From: Pantoea sp. WMus005
Lineage (GTDB): Bacteria > Pseudomonadota > Gammaproteobacteria > Enterobacterales > Enterobacteriaceae
Assembly: GCF_013415305.1 (NCBI RefSeq)
Contig: NZ_JACBXU010000002.1
Span: forward strand, 1 to 64,000
DNA length: 64,000 bases
Direction of reading: 5' to 3'
Shown here one piece after another: positions 46,775 through 56,063 of the stretch. The notes under the pieces were generated by a model. The model ran no database searches, was not told the origin of the DNA, and worked only from the letters and a program-made list of their open reading frames with translations. Every line of letters starts with the position of its first letter. The stretch's first letter is position 1. The position numbers were made by a program, and so were the translations under genes.

Positions 46775-49603
46775 TTACTGCTGTAACAGGGGTTTCAGGA
46801 AGCGCGCGGTATGTGATTTTTCACAGTCCGCCACGGTTTCTGGCGTACCCGACACCAGGATTTCACCGCCGCCGCTGCCGCCTTCCGGACCGAGATCCAC
46901 AATCCAGTCTGCGGTTTTAACCACATCGAGGTTGTGCTCAATCACCACGATGGTGTTGCCCTGATCGCGCAACTTATGCAGCACTTCCAGCAACTGCTGG
47001 ATATCGGCAAAGTGCAGTCCGGTGGTCGGCTCATCCAGAATGTAGAGCGTCTGACCGGTGCCACGCTTCGACAGCTCACGCGCCAGCTTCACACGCTGGG
47101 CTTCACCGCCGGAAAGGGTCGTGGCGGACTGACCGAGACGAATGTAGGTGAGACCCACATCAATCAGCGTCTGTAACTTACGCGCCAGTGCAGGCACAGC
47201 ATCGAAGAACTCACGGGCCTCTTCGATGGTCATCTCCAGCACTTCATGAATGCTCTTGCCTTTGTACTTCACTTCCAGTGTTTCACGGTTATAGCGTTTG
47301 CCTTTGCACTGGTCGCACGGCACATAAATGTCCGGCAGGAAGTGCATCTCGACTTTCAGCACGCCATCACCCTGACAGGCTTCACAGCGTCCGCCACGTA
47401 CGTTAAAGCTGAAGCGACCCGGATTGTAGCCGCGCGAACGCGCTTCCGGCACGCCCGCAAACAGTTCTCGCACCGGCGTGAAGATGCCGGTGTAAGTCGC
47501 TGGGTTGGAGCGCGGTGTACGACCAATCGGGCTCTGGTCGATGTCGATCACTTTGTCGAAGTGCTCCAGTCCCGCTACCTCACGGTAAGGTGCGGGTTCG
47601 GCGATGGTCGCGCCGTTCAGCGCCCGCTGGGCAATCGGGAAGAGCGTATCGTTGATCAGGGTCGATTTACCCGAGCCTGAAACACCGGTGATACAGGTGA
47701 ACAGCCCGACCGGCAGCGTCAGCGTGACATCTTTGAGGTTGTTGCCGCGTGCGCCGGTAATCTTCAGCACTTTGGCCGGATCGCCTTTGACACGTTCCTC
47801 AGGCACCGCAATACCCCGCTTGCCGCTCAGGAACTGGCCGGTCAGTGACGCCTCTTCCGCCATGATCTGATCGACGGTACCTTCAGCTACTACCTGGCCG
47901 CCATGTACGCCTGCACCCGGACCGATATCGATCACATGATCAGCGGCACGAATCGCATCTTCATCATGCTCAACTACAATCACGGTGTTACCGAGGTCTC
48001 GCAGATGAATCAGGGTACCAAGCAGACGTTCGTTGTCGCGCTGATGCAGACCGATTGAAGGCTCATCCAGCACATACATTACACCAACCAGGCCAGCACC
48101 GATCTGGCTGGCCAGACGGATACGCTGCGCTTCACCGCCGGAAAGGGTTTCAGCAGAGCGTGACATCGACAGGTAGTTCAGGCCGACGTTAACCAGGAAA
48201 CTCAGGCGATCGCCAATTTCTTTCAAAATCTTCTCGGCGATCTGCGCACGCTGGCCGCTGAGTTTCATGTTTTCAAAGAAGGACATCGCATGGCCGATGC
48301 TCATCTCAGAGATGGTCGGCAGCGTGGTGTTCTCCACGAAGACGTGACGCGCTTCACGACGCAGACGGGTGCCTTCACAGCTGGCACAGGCGCGGTTGCT
48401 GATAAATTTCGCCAGCTCTTCACGTACCGCTGAGGACTCGGTCTCTTTATAGCGGCGCTCCATGTTATTGAGCACGCCTTCAAACGGATGACGGCGAACC
48501 GACGTATCGCCGCGATCGTTGATGTACTTAAATTCGATGCTCTCTTTACCTGATCCGTACAGAATCACTTTCTGCACGTTTTCAGGCAGGCTGCCGAACG
48601 ACGCTTCGATGTCAAAATCGAGGTGTTCCGCCAGCGAACGCAGCATCTGGAAGTAGTAGAAGTTGCGGCGATCCCAGCCACGAATTGCGCCGCCCGCCAG
48701 CGAAAGATCGGGATTCTGCACCACGCGGTCAGGATCGAAATATTGCTGTACGCCCAGGCCGTCGCAGGTTGGACAGGCGCCTGCCGGGTTATTAAACGAG
48801 AACAGGCGCGGCTCCAGCTCGCTCATGCTGTAACCACAGATTGGGCAGGCGAAGTTAGCCGAGAAGAGTAACTCGTCTGCGGCGCTGTCATCCATGTCCG
48901 CCACGATAGCCGTGCCGCCGGAAAGCTCCAGCGTGGTTTCAAACGATTCCGCCAGACGGGTCGCCAAATCGTCACGCACTTTAAAGCGGTCGATTACGAC
49001 TTCGATGGTGTGCTTCTTCTGCAGCTCAAGTTTCGGCGGATCGGAGAGGTCACACACTTCGCCATCGATACGGGCACGTATATAGCCCTGCGTCGCCAGA
49101 TTCTCCAGTGTCTTGGTGTGCTCACCCTTGCGATCTTTTACGACCGGTGCCAGTAGCATCAGGCGACGGCCTTCCGGCTGGGAAAGCACCTGATCCACCA
49201 TCTGGCTCACGGTCTGCGCCGCCAGCGGTACATCATGATCCGGGCAGCGCGGTTCGCCTACGCGGGCAAACAGCAGACGCAGATAATCGTGAATCTCAGT
49301 GATGGTTCCCACGGTCGAACGTGGGTTATGCGAGGTGGATTTCTGTTCGATGGAAATGGCGGGCGACAAACCTTCGATATGATCGACGTCCGGCTTTTCC
49401 ATTAACGAAAGAAACTGGCGCGCATACGCAGAGAGCGACTCTACATAGCGGCGCTGACCTTCCGCATACAGCGTATCAAACGCCAGTGAGGATTTACCTG
49501 AACCTGACAGGCCGGTCACCACAATGAGTTTGTCGCGTGGGATGGTCAGGTTGATGTTTTTCAAATTATGGGTGCGGGCACCACGAACTTCGATCTTATC
49601 CAT
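46775..49603 (-). CDS. uvrA: Excinuclease ABC subunit A
   Basis: UvrA finds bulky DNA lesions and loads UvrB in nucleotide-excision repair. The 942-residue product (E. coli 940) has two ABC ATPase modules: Walker [15 protein letters not shown] (about 31-44) and [14 protein letters not shown] (about 640). Each has an LSGGEAQR signature and a DEPSIGLH or DEPTTGLH Walker B. Zinc modules are seen at [18 protein letters not shown] and at [18 protein letters not shown] followed by [10 protein letters not shown]. It is divergent from ssb with an SOS box in the gap, so it is damage-inducible. Confidence 0.98.
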   Translation of the reverse strand: MDKIEVRGARTHNLKNINLTIPRDKLIVVTGLSGSGKSSLAFDTLYAEGQRRYVESLSAYARQFLSLMEKPDVDHIEGLSPAISIEQKSTSHNPRSTVGTITEIHDYLRLLFARVGEPRCPDHDVPLAAQTVSQMVDQVLSQPEGRRLMLLAPVVKDRKGEHTKTLENLATQGYIRARIDGEVCDLSDPPKLELQKKHTIEVVIDRFKVRDDLATRLAESFETTLELSGGTAIVADMDDSAADELLFSANFACPICGYSMSELEPRLFSFNNPAGACPTCDGLGVQQYFDPDRVVQNPDLSLAGGAIRGWDRRNFYYFQMLRSLAEHLDFDIEASFGSLPENVQKVILYGSGKESIEFKYINDRGDTSVRRHPFEGVLNNMERRYKETESSAVREELAKFISNRACASCEGTRLRREARHVFVENTTLPTISEMSIGHAMSFFENMKLSGQRAQIAEKILKEIGDRLSFLVNVGLNYLSMSRSAETLSGGEAQRIRLASQIGAGLVGVMYVLDEPSIGLHQRDNERLLGTLIHLRDLGNTVIVVEHDEDAIRAADHVIDIGPGAGVHGGQVVAEGTVDQIMAEEASLTGQFLSGKRGIAVPEERVKGDPAKVLKITGARGNNLKDVTLTLPVGLFTCITGVSGSGKSTLINDTLFPIAQRALNGATIAEPAPYREVAGLEHFDKVIDIDQSPIGRTPRSNPATYTGIFTPVRELFAGVPEARSRGYNPGRFSFNVRGGRCEACQGDGVLKVEMHFLPDIYVPCDQCKGKRYNRETLEVKYKGKSIHEVLEMTIEEAREFFDAVPALARKLQTLIDVGLTYIRLGQSATTLSGGEAQRVKLARELSKRGTGQTLYILDEPTTGLHFADIQQLLEVLHKLRDQGNTIVVIEHNLDVVKTADWIVDLGPEGGSGGGEILVSGTPETVADCEKSHTARFLKPLLQQ

Positions 49604-49684
49604 TCACCTTTCCCGGATTAGCAGCACTCACCGCGCCTTGCCGACACGGCCAGAATAACGTGTCATTATGGCACAAAAAATAGA

Positions 49685-49700
49685 CTGAATAAATATCCAG
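49685..49700. promoter_or_regulatory. SOS box in the uvrA-ssb gap
   Basis: CTGAATAAATATCCAG fits CTG-N10-CAG with an AT-rich centre and lies where E. coli has its uvrA box. Two centre positions are off consensus. Confidence 0.72.
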
Positions 49701-49826
49701 TACTCTTGGCCTCCTGAGCGCTAAGGATTAAAACTGGAACCCCGCTCGAAAGTGGGAAACAGACCGCAGGACGTGTTAGAATTGATGGATTAGACTGTAT
49801 GCATTAACTCATCGGGAGACAGCAAC

Positions 49827-50387
49827 ATGGCCAGTCGTGGCGTTAACAAAGTGATTCTTGTCGGGAATCTGGGTCAGGATCCGGAAGTACGTTACATGCC
49901 AAATGGTGGCGCTGTTGCCAACATTACGCTGGCTACTTCTGAAAGCTGGCGCGACAAGCAGACCGGTGAAAACAAAGAGATCACCGAGTGGCACCGTGTG
50001 GTGCTGTTTGGCAAACTGGCTGAAGTTGCAGGCGAATACCTGAAAAAAGGGTCGCAGGTCTACATTGAAGGCCAGCTGCGCACCCGTAAATGGCAGGATC
50101 AGGGCGGCCAGGAACGTTACACCACCGAAGTTGTGGTTAACGTTGGTGGCACCATGCAAATGCTGGGTGGCCGTCAGCAGGGCGGTAACGCCGGTGCTGG
50201 TGCGCCAGCAGGTGGCGGCGCGCAGGGCGGTGGCAACAATGGCTGGGGTCAGCCGCAGCAGCCGCAGGGCAACAACAACCAGTTCAGTGGCGGCGCGCAG
50301 TCTCGTCCGCAGCAGCAGCCACAGAGCGCGCCGGCCAGCAACAACAACGAACCACCAATGGATTTCGACGACGATATTCCATTCTGA
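49827..50387 (+). CDS. ssb: Single-stranded DNA-binding protein
   Basis: SSB coats single-stranded DNA in replication and repair. The 186-residue product (E. coli 178) has the OB fold in residues about 1-112 ([25 protein letters not shown], then [30 protein letters not shown]). A Gly/Gln/Asn-rich linker (about 113-175) follows, and the partner-binding acidic tip ends MDFDDDIPF. The linker is slightly longer than in E. coli. It is monocistronic with a strong terminator, divergent from uvrA. Confidence 0.98.
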   Translation: MASRGVNKVILVGNLGQDPEVRYMPNGGAVANITLATSESWRDKQTGENKEITEWHRVVLFGKLAEVAGEYLKKGSQVYIEGQLRTRKWQDQGGQERYTTEVVVNVGGTMQMLGGRQQGGNAGAGAPAGGGAQGGGNNGWGQPQQPQGNNNQFSGGAQSRPQQQPQSAPASNNNEPPMDFDDDIPF

Positions 50388-50407
50388 TTACGTTGGCCAG
50401 AGAGTGC

Positions 50408-50436
50408 AAAAAAGCCCGCTTATGCGGGCTTTTTTT
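50408..50436 (+). terminator. ssb terminator
   Basis: AAGCCCGC-TTAT-GCGGGCTT with flanking A and T runs, 20 bases past the ssb stop. Confidence 0.93.
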
Positions 50437-50457
50437 ATGCGCGGCTTTCGCGACCTG

Positions 50458-50979
50458 TTATGACCATTCTGCCAGAATGGCCTCCGTGCTCAGCACGCGC
50501 GGCACGTTGCCGGGTATCTGCAGTGAAGCCCAGACCTCATTGTGCTGGTTAATCAGCGCTTCGGCGCTGACCCAGCGGCGATCTGCCGTCGTGTGCGCAT
50601 CAGCGGCAACGGTAATGGCATAGCCCGCACTGGCCCCGACTTTTATCGTGGTATCCAGACAATAGTCGGTGGCACAGCCACACACCACAAACTCCTCAAC
50701 CGCCAGACGCTTTAACAGCGCGGCCAGCTCCGTTTGCCAGAAGCTGTCGCAGGCGGTTTTAGTGACATAATGCGCGCCATCGGGCTGAGCGATTTCCGGC
50801 AGCAGATCAAACGCGTCATTACCCTCGCACATCGCGCCTTCGCGGTGCCGGACAAATATGGTGATCTCAGCGCGTTCAGTCAGCCGGTTAATCTGTGCAA
50901 TCCGTCCCGCTGTGTCGAAGCGTGGCGAGCTGAACACCCCATTCTGCATATCTATAACCAATACCACGCGCTGTGCCAT
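50458..50979 (-). CDS. Isochorismatase-like cysteine hydrolase
   Basis: The 173-residue protein from the ATG at 50979 (GGAGCAGG upstream) belongs to the isochorismatase/nicotinamidase superfamily. The catalytic triad is visible: Asp in VVLVIDMQNGVF, Lys in YVTKTACDSFW and Cys in VVCGCATDYCLDTTIK. Such enzymes hydrolyse amides or vinyl ethers; the substrate cannot be told from sequence. The ATG at 50994 is a longer alternative. It lies divergent from an AraC-type gene 119 bases away, which may regulate it, and is absent from the E. coli order. Confidence 0.87.
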   Translation of the reverse strand: MAQRVVLVIDMQNGVFSSPRFDTAGRIAQINRLTERAEITIFVRHREGAMCEGNDAFDLLPEIAQPDGAHYVTKTACDSFWQTELAALLKRLAVEEFVVCGCATDYCLDTTIKVGASAGYAITVAADAHTTADRRWVSAEALINQHNEVWASLQIPGNVPRVLSTEAILAEWS

Positions 50980-51098
50980 GCCTGCTCCCATCACTCAGAA
51001 AAAAACAGTGTCACCCGCGGCGTTATGGATAGCAATCTTTTGCATTTTCACCCCGGTCGCAGGCATCCTGAACGGACTGGTTAAATAAGGAGAGAGAA

Positions 51099-51926
51099 GT
51101 GGAAGGTGTTCCGGCTAGTTTCCCCTATGAGAAAGATCGCGCCCGGTTTCAGCAACTCGCTGAGCTGCCCGGTATAGAGCTCTATCAGGCCCATATCTCT
51201 CGCTATGCCTTCGAACCTCATACCCATGAAGCCTTTGGGATCGGCACTATCGAAGCGGGCGCGCAGCGCTTTCGCTATCGCGGCACCGACTATACTGCCC
51301 CGGAAAACTCGCTGGTCATGATGAACCCGGATGAGCTGCATACCGGTGAGTCAGCGTGCGAGGAGGGATGGCGCTATCAGATGATCTACATTCAGCCACA
51401 GCTGATGGATGAGCTGACCGGCGATCGCGGCTGGTGGTTTAACGAGGCGTTGCTGACCAATCCATGCGTGGCGCAGCCGCTCTCCTGCCTGCTGACCGCA
51501 CTCTGGCAGGCGGAGTCTGAGCTGGCGCGCCAGAGCCTGATCGCCGAGCTGCTGCTGCAGATCCGTCCGCTGGCCCGCATGTCCTCACAGGGCAGACCTG
51601 ATGCCCGTCATCGCTTTGACCAGGTAAAAGATTTCCTGCGCGCCAACCTCGCAGAACCTGTGCGGCTGGAAGAGCTGGCGGCACTGGTATCGTTATCGCC
51701 ATGGCACTTCTTACGCGCCTTTCGCCAGCACTATCACGTTACGCCGCATCAGATGCTAATGGCTTTCCGACTCTATGACGCCAAGCAAAGGCTGGCACAG
51801 GGTGAAGCGGCTGCCAGCGTTGCGGCGGCAGTGGGATTAACCGATCAGGCCCATCTCACCCGCGCCTTTGCAAACCGGTATGGCATCACGCCGGGCCGCT
51901 ATCAAAAACAGGTTTGCCAGCCTTAA
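51099..51926 (+). CDS. AraC-family transcriptional regulator
   Basis: The 275-residue product has an N-terminal cupin ligand domain (AHISRYAFEPHTHEAFGIGTIEAG, with metal-like histidines) and a C-terminal double helix-turn-helix (about 170-270) with LAALVSLSPWHFLRAFRQHYHVTPHQM and GLTDQAHLTRAFANRYGITPGRYQKQ. The start is a GTG at 51099 directly after AAGGAGAGAGAA. The DMT transporter begins 77 bases after its stop on the same strand, and the cysteine hydrolase is divergent. AraC proteins of this cupin type often control adjacent exporters. Effector unknown. Confidence 0.88.
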   Translation: MEGVPASFPYEKDRARFQQLAELPGIELYQAHISRYAFEPHTHEAFGIGTIEAGAQRFRYRGTDYTAPENSLVMMNPDELHTGESACEEGWRYQMIYIQPQLMDELTGDRGWWFNEALLTNPCVAQPLSCLLTALWQAESELARQSLIAELLLQIRPLARMSSQGRPDARHRFDQVKDFLRANLAEPVRLEELAALVSLSPWHFLRAFRQHYHVTPHQMLMAFRLYDAKQRLAQGEAAASVAAAVGLTDQAHLTRAFANRYGITPGRYQKQVCQP

Positions 51927-52003
51927 TACCACCGCAATCTGCTACAAGCATTCCCCGCCCGAACCCGCCACACTCCATTAAACGTCTATATAAGGAAGAA
52001 ATC

Positions 52004-52963
52004 ATGTTTGCGGGTGTTATGTTTGCTATCACTGCCGGGTTGATGTGGGGGCTAATCTTTGTCGGGCCGCTGCTGATACCTGACTATCCTGGCGCCCTGC
52101 AGTCGGCGGGACGTTATGTGGCGTTTGGACTGATTGCGCTGCCGCTGGCCTGGCATGGTCGTCGTCGCCTGCGCAAGCTGGGCCGGGCCGACTGGCGTGA
52201 GGCGGTGAAGCTCTCGCTGGTGGGAAACCTCTTCTATTATGCGTTTCTGGCGAACGCCATTCAGCGCACCGGCGGGCCGGTCTCCACCATGATTATCGGC
52301 ACGCTGCCGGTGGTGATCGCCGTGACCGCCAATCTCTGTTACGGCCATCTCGAAGGAAGGCTACCATGGCGGCGGCTGGTTCCGGCACTGATCATGATGG
52401 CGGCCGGATTACTCTGCGTAAATGCGGCGGAGCTACAAAGTCAGGGCACCACAGTGGATCTGGGCCGCTATCTGACCGGTATCGTGCTGGCACTGTTAGC
52501 GGTAATGTGCTGGACCTGGTATCCGCTGCGCAATGCCCGCTGGCTGCGAACCCACCCCGAACTCCGTCCCTCAACCTGGGCCACCGCGCAGGGCATCGTG
52601 ACGCTGCCGATGGCGCTGATCATGTACGCGCTGGTCAGTGTGCAACTCGCCTGGCAACAGCCTGATTTTTCGCTGCCCTTTGGGCCGCGTCCCACTGTGT
52701 TTATCTCCCTGATGCTGACGATTGGCCTGCTCTGCTCCTGGCTGGGCACCTTATGCTGGAACGCTGCCAGCCAGCGCCTGCCTACCGTACTGATGGGACC
52801 GCTGATCGTTTTCGAGATTCTGTCTGGCCTGTTGTGGACTTTTCTCTGGTATCAAAGCTGGCCACCTCAGCTCACCGTGACAGGCATTATTTGTCTGATG
52901 GTCGGTGTACTGTGGGCGATGCGTATCAAACCCCAACCTCATGTGGTCTCACTTAACCCGTAA
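52004..52963 (+). CDS. DMT-superfamily (EamA-type) transporter
   Basis: The 319-residue membrane protein has about ten hydrophobic segments in two EamA-like repeats: MFAGVMFAITAGLMWGLIFVGPLL at the start, then GGPVSTMIIGTLPVVIAVTANL, and the second-half TVLMGPLIVFEILSGLLWTFLWYQSW. The ATG at 52004 has AAGGAAG upstream, which decides it over the opening from 51914 that overlaps the araC-type gene. Members export amino acids or other metabolites; this substrate is unknown. It is probably under the AraC-type regulator just upstream. Confidence 0.87.
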   Translation: MFAGVMFAITAGLMWGLIFVGPLLIPDYPGALQSAGRYVAFGLIALPLAWHGRRRLRKLGRADWREAVKLSLVGNLFYYAFLANAIQRTGGPVSTMIIGTLPVVIAVTANLCYGHLEGRLPWRRLVPALIMMAAGLLCVNAAELQSQGTTVDLGRYLTGIVLALLAVMCWTWYPLRNARWLRTHPELRPSTWATAQGIVTLPMALIMYALVSVQLAWQQPDFSLPFGPRPTVFISLMLTIGLLCSWLGTLCWNAASQRLPTVLMGPLIVFEILSGLLWTFLWYQSWPPQLTVTGIICLMVGVLWAMRIKPQPHVVSLNP

Positions 52964-53886
52964 GCCGTATAAATCAGGCAAACCCTTTTGCCGTGTGGAA
53001 AACCCGCTGCGCGGCTTTTTAAGATTAAACCCTATCCCGATTTGCACGCTCTGCGGCAGATTTATGCCGCGAAATCGATTTCATTCCGCTGCGTGATTGT
53101 ACTGTCCACTCTGATTCACTCTTTTATCCCTCGCTCTTCAGTAAAAAAATGGCACTCAGGGTCTGCTGAACAGGGCTCTTTTCAGCCCTGGCAGAACCTT
53201 ACTGCTCAGATATCCGTCATTAATCAGGGAAAATAGTGCGGCATTATGGACGTTACGCTTTTATCAGAGGCTATTTATTGCTGTAAGGTCCGTGGAAAGA
53301 GAGGCCAGAAACCACTATTAACTTCACTCAATGATAAATGAGTAAGAAAATTCCGCCGCTGCGCTATTAATTAAAGATTAATCTCTGGCATCAATGATGC
53401 GCAATGAAGAGAGTGAAAAGATAGACACTGAACGTTAGTGATAAGGAGCAATAAACTATTTATCCTGGATTAATCCTGGAGAAAGTTAATGCAATAAACC
53501 CATAGCCGGGAATTAAAACGAAGCCGCAGAATTTGAGTTAGTGCCACAATTAACTTAAAAAAAGGATGGTTGTTTTTCGCGCGGTGTTTAAAGCGGCTTA
53601 ATAGAATTGAAGGGAATTAGTTCCGGTGATTAGCTGGGCTTACGTAAAAAATGGAGGGCCCAATCCCGCGTAAACGAGATTGGGAGGGGGCGAATAGCCG
53701 TAGAATGCGAGACTTTTGCTGTTGTGAATCAATTTTACCGCAAAAAAAGAAGCTTAGCCGTGAAGCCATTCATTAGTTATAAATGGAGCGGAAAAGGGTG
53801 CCGCAATTGTCCTGTTAAATGATCTTCATCTCTTCTGGTAAGAACAAATCTCAGCGTTAAGTCTAAAAAGCGCGGTAGCATTGGGT
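52964..53886. other. AT-rich non-coding region, 0.9 kb
   Basis: No credible gene is found on either strand. A weak terminator-like CCGC-TG-CGCGG then TTTTT lies near 53008-53025. Two larger hairpins stand out: 53162-53195 (CAGGGCT/AGCCCTG inside TCTGC/GCAGA) and 53659-53684 (CCCAATC/GATTGGG). Base composition is clearly lower in G+C than the flanking core genes. It adjoins an IS remnant, suggesting a decayed or acquired segment, perhaps with small RNAs. Confidence 0.6.
53162..53195. repeat. Two-tier hairpin in the AT-rich region
   Basis: The inner stem CAGGGCT / AGCCCTG (loop CTTTTC) is enclosed by TCTGC / GCAGA with a one-sided 4-base bulge. No T tract follows. It could be part of a structured RNA. 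Confidence 0.5.
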
Positions 53887-54282
53887 TTAGCGATTCTCCG
53901 TGCCTGACGGATAATGGTATACGCTACGGCTGATATCTAATAAGCGGCAGCTACGACGGGTACCGATGTCGAAGGTAGTCTGCAGGAAATCCACAGCCTG
54001 ACGTTTTTCATTCGTCGTAAAGAAGTGCTTCAGAACGCTCTGCAGCATCTCTTTATCTGAATTGAGCGTCTGCAATTCACGCGTGATGTTTTGCAGTTTT
54101 TCTTCCAGCTCTTTGATTTTTCTGCCTTCTTCCGAAGACAACCCAGAAAACTTCTTCTTCCAGCTATAGAACGTGGCTTCAGAGATACCTAACTCTTCAC
54201 AGATCTCTCTGACTTTCACGCCCGATTCAGAAGCTTTAATGGCATTTGTGATTTGATCTTCGCTGTATCGTGACTTTCTCAT
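53887..54282 (-). pseudogene. IS3-family transposase remnant (OrfA fused to the start of OrfB)
   Basis: The 131-residue frame starts as an IS3/IS407-type OrfA: HTH MRKSRYSEDQITNAIKASES, VREICEELGISEATFYSWKKKFSG, then a coiled-coil leucine region (ELEEKLQNITRELQTLNSDKEMLQSVL). It then continues in frame into the first residues of OrfB (RRSCRLLDISRSVYHY) and stops. The normal OrfA/OrfB frameshift is absent and the DDE catalytic domain is missing, so it cannot transpose. No terminal inverted repeats or target duplication were seen. It may be junk or a kept DNA-binding protein. Confidence 0.78.
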
Positions 54283-54806
54283 AAATGCTCTTACCTTTCT
54301 TATCGATTAATGGATGAGAATGACTTTAATAATTTCTGGCACTGTAAGATTTTATTAAGGCAGTATTAAAGTGCGCGAATTGAATTGCGAAGCCTAAATT
54401 AAGATATTTAGAAGAAATATCATCATGGGATAAATCTTATTTTATTCTTATCAGGGGGGCGCGCCTTCCTGGAGGGGGATTTTTGTTATAAATTCATCGC
54501 ATCCAAAATACGAAAAAATACAACGTACACAGGATATTTACCCTTACCGACGGGATTATTATGTCGGCAGGGCTCTTTAAGGCTGTTTTATTTTCAGCCT
54601 GAAATCGTTTCCATTTGAAGTGATTCGCACCATTTATAATAAGAATTATCCTGAATTCACTCTCCGGATTATGATTTGCATCTCAATTTTCGGACCAGCT
54701 TGGTCTGAAGTCTTATGTTTTCGCCAGGCCCACTGAGCGCTTATTAATTCGTTACAGGGATGTTGTACCGAAGCGGTTGTAGTTGAGTAATACTAAGGAA
54801 GAGTTG
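54283..54806. other. Hairpin-rich non-coding region before the flippase gene
   Basis: About 520 AT-rich bases with no gene. Two hairpins follow each other at 54547-54568 (CCGAC/GTCGG) and 54580-54600 (AGGCTG/CAGCCT). A long untranslated leader for the flippase operon is possible. No clear ops element (GGCGGTAG) is present; GCGGTTGTAG near 54772 is only a weak resemblance. Confidence 0.55.
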
Positions 54807-56063
54807 ATGAAATTGAGCGTAATGTCTAATGCCGCCTGGATGATGTCTGAGAAGATCATCTCCGTTTTTGGCGTCATTTTTGTGACGTCTTACGTGGCGA
54901 AGTCCTTTGGGCCAACGGTGTTTGGCCAGATGGCGTTTTCTACCTCACTATTCGCGATGGTGCAAACCGTTGCAATCTTTGGCACCGAAACCATTCTGTT
55001 TAAGCGCGTCAGCAAAAATGCGTCAAAAGGCCTGCGCCTGATGACCATCGCCCGCACGATGCGCATGGTGTTATTGCTGGTCACTTCGGTGCCAGTCTTA
55101 ATCTGGGTCTGGTACAACATGCAGGAAAACTTCCTGGCGTTTGCACTGGCCTCATTTATTGCCTCGGTTTTTGTCACGCAGGACACTTTCAGCGTTTATA
55201 ACAACGCACGTCTTGCCTCGCGTCTTAACACCATCGCTAACGCAGTGGGCATGCTGCTGAGTTTCGGCATCAGTTTCACCGTCGCCTGGCTGCGTCTTAA
55301 CCCGCTGTGGCTAACGCTGTCGATTGTTGCCGTCACGCTGGTGCCTTACCTGATCAAACGTCGCAACTTTTATCAGGACCATCAGGATCAGATGCCGCCG
55401 CGCGAAAAGCGCACCGCCTATCTGCGCTATCTAATGTACGCCGGACTGCCGCTGGCTATCTCCAGCATCTTTATCTCGGTGCAGGTCAAAGCGGCGCAGA
55501 TGTTCCTGGCAGGCACGGCTCCCGCACGCGACCTTGGCCTGTTCGCGGCAGCGAATACCATTTCCGCCTCCTGGATTTTTATCCCGGTGGCGCTCATTAC
55601 CTCCTGCTTCACTGAGATCTTCAGAGAGCGCGGCGAGGTCGCCATTAAGCTGGCGGCGCGGCTTAATGGTTACGTTATGGGTGTTTCATTGTTGATGCTG
55701 CTTGTCATTTCGCTTTACGGCGAGCGGATCATCATTGCGTTGTACGGACCGGCTTACACACAGTCAGGAAGTCTCATTACGTTGCTGTCGATAGCGACCA
55801 GCTTTTCGGCAATGGGGACCGTAGCGTATCGCTACATGGTCAAAGAGGGAGGATTTAACTACTTGCTGAGGAAAATCATCTGCCTGATGGTCATCAGTTT
55901 GCCGCTCTCCTGGTGGTTGATCCAGGGTCACGGCATCATGGGGGCCGCGTGGAGCGTTTTCCTTTCAGAACTTTTGTCCCTGACCGTAATGAATTACTTC
56001 TTTAAAAACGGCGTCATTCAAAAGATTCAGGTTTCCTCACTCAACTACAAAACATACAAATGA
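54807..56063 (+). CDS. Wzx-type oligosaccharide flippase
   Basis: The 418-residue membrane protein has about a dozen hydrophobic helices and the pattern of the polysaccharide-synthase/MATE-related flippases: NAAWMMSEKIISVFGVIFVTSYVAKSFGPTVFGQMAFSTSL at the N-terminus and a conserved middle with ISSIFISVQVKAAQMFLAG and LGLFAAANTISASWIFIPVAL. It would flip lipid-linked sugar units across the inner membrane. The ATG at 54807, with AAGGA upstream, is preferred to a TTG at 54783. Its stop overlaps the next gene's start (ATGA), but no glycosyltransferase, Wzy or Wzz gene lies nearby. Confidence 0.82.
   Translation: MKLSVMSNAAWMMSEKIISVFGVIFVTSYVAKSFGPTVFGQMAFSTSLFAMVQTVAIFGTETILFKRVSKNASKGLRLMTIARTMRMVLLLVTSVPVLIWVWYNMQENFLAFALASFIASVFVTQDTFSVYNNARLASRLNTIANAVGMLLSFGISFTVAWLRLNPLWLTLSIVAVTLVPYLIKRRNFYQDHQDQMPPREKRTAYLRYLMYAGLPLAISSIFISVQVKAAQMFLAGTAPARDLGLFAAANTISASWIFIPVALITSCFTEIFRERGEVAIKLAARLNGYVMGVSLLMLLVISLYGERIIIALYGPAYTQSGSLITLLSIATSFSAMGTVAYRYMVKEGGFNYLLRKIICLMVISLPLSWWLIQGHGIMGAAWSVFLSELLSLTVMNYFFKNGVIQKIQVSSLNYKTYK

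Noticed and set aside
54761..54785. Possible ops/JUMPstart element before the flippase gene
   Set aside because: GCGGTTGTAG shares too little with GGCGGTAG, and no flanking JUMPstart sequence is present.
54783..54806. TTG start eight codons upstream for the flippase
   Set aside because: The ATG at 54807 has a better-placed AAGGA site and the extra residues are not needed for the first helix.
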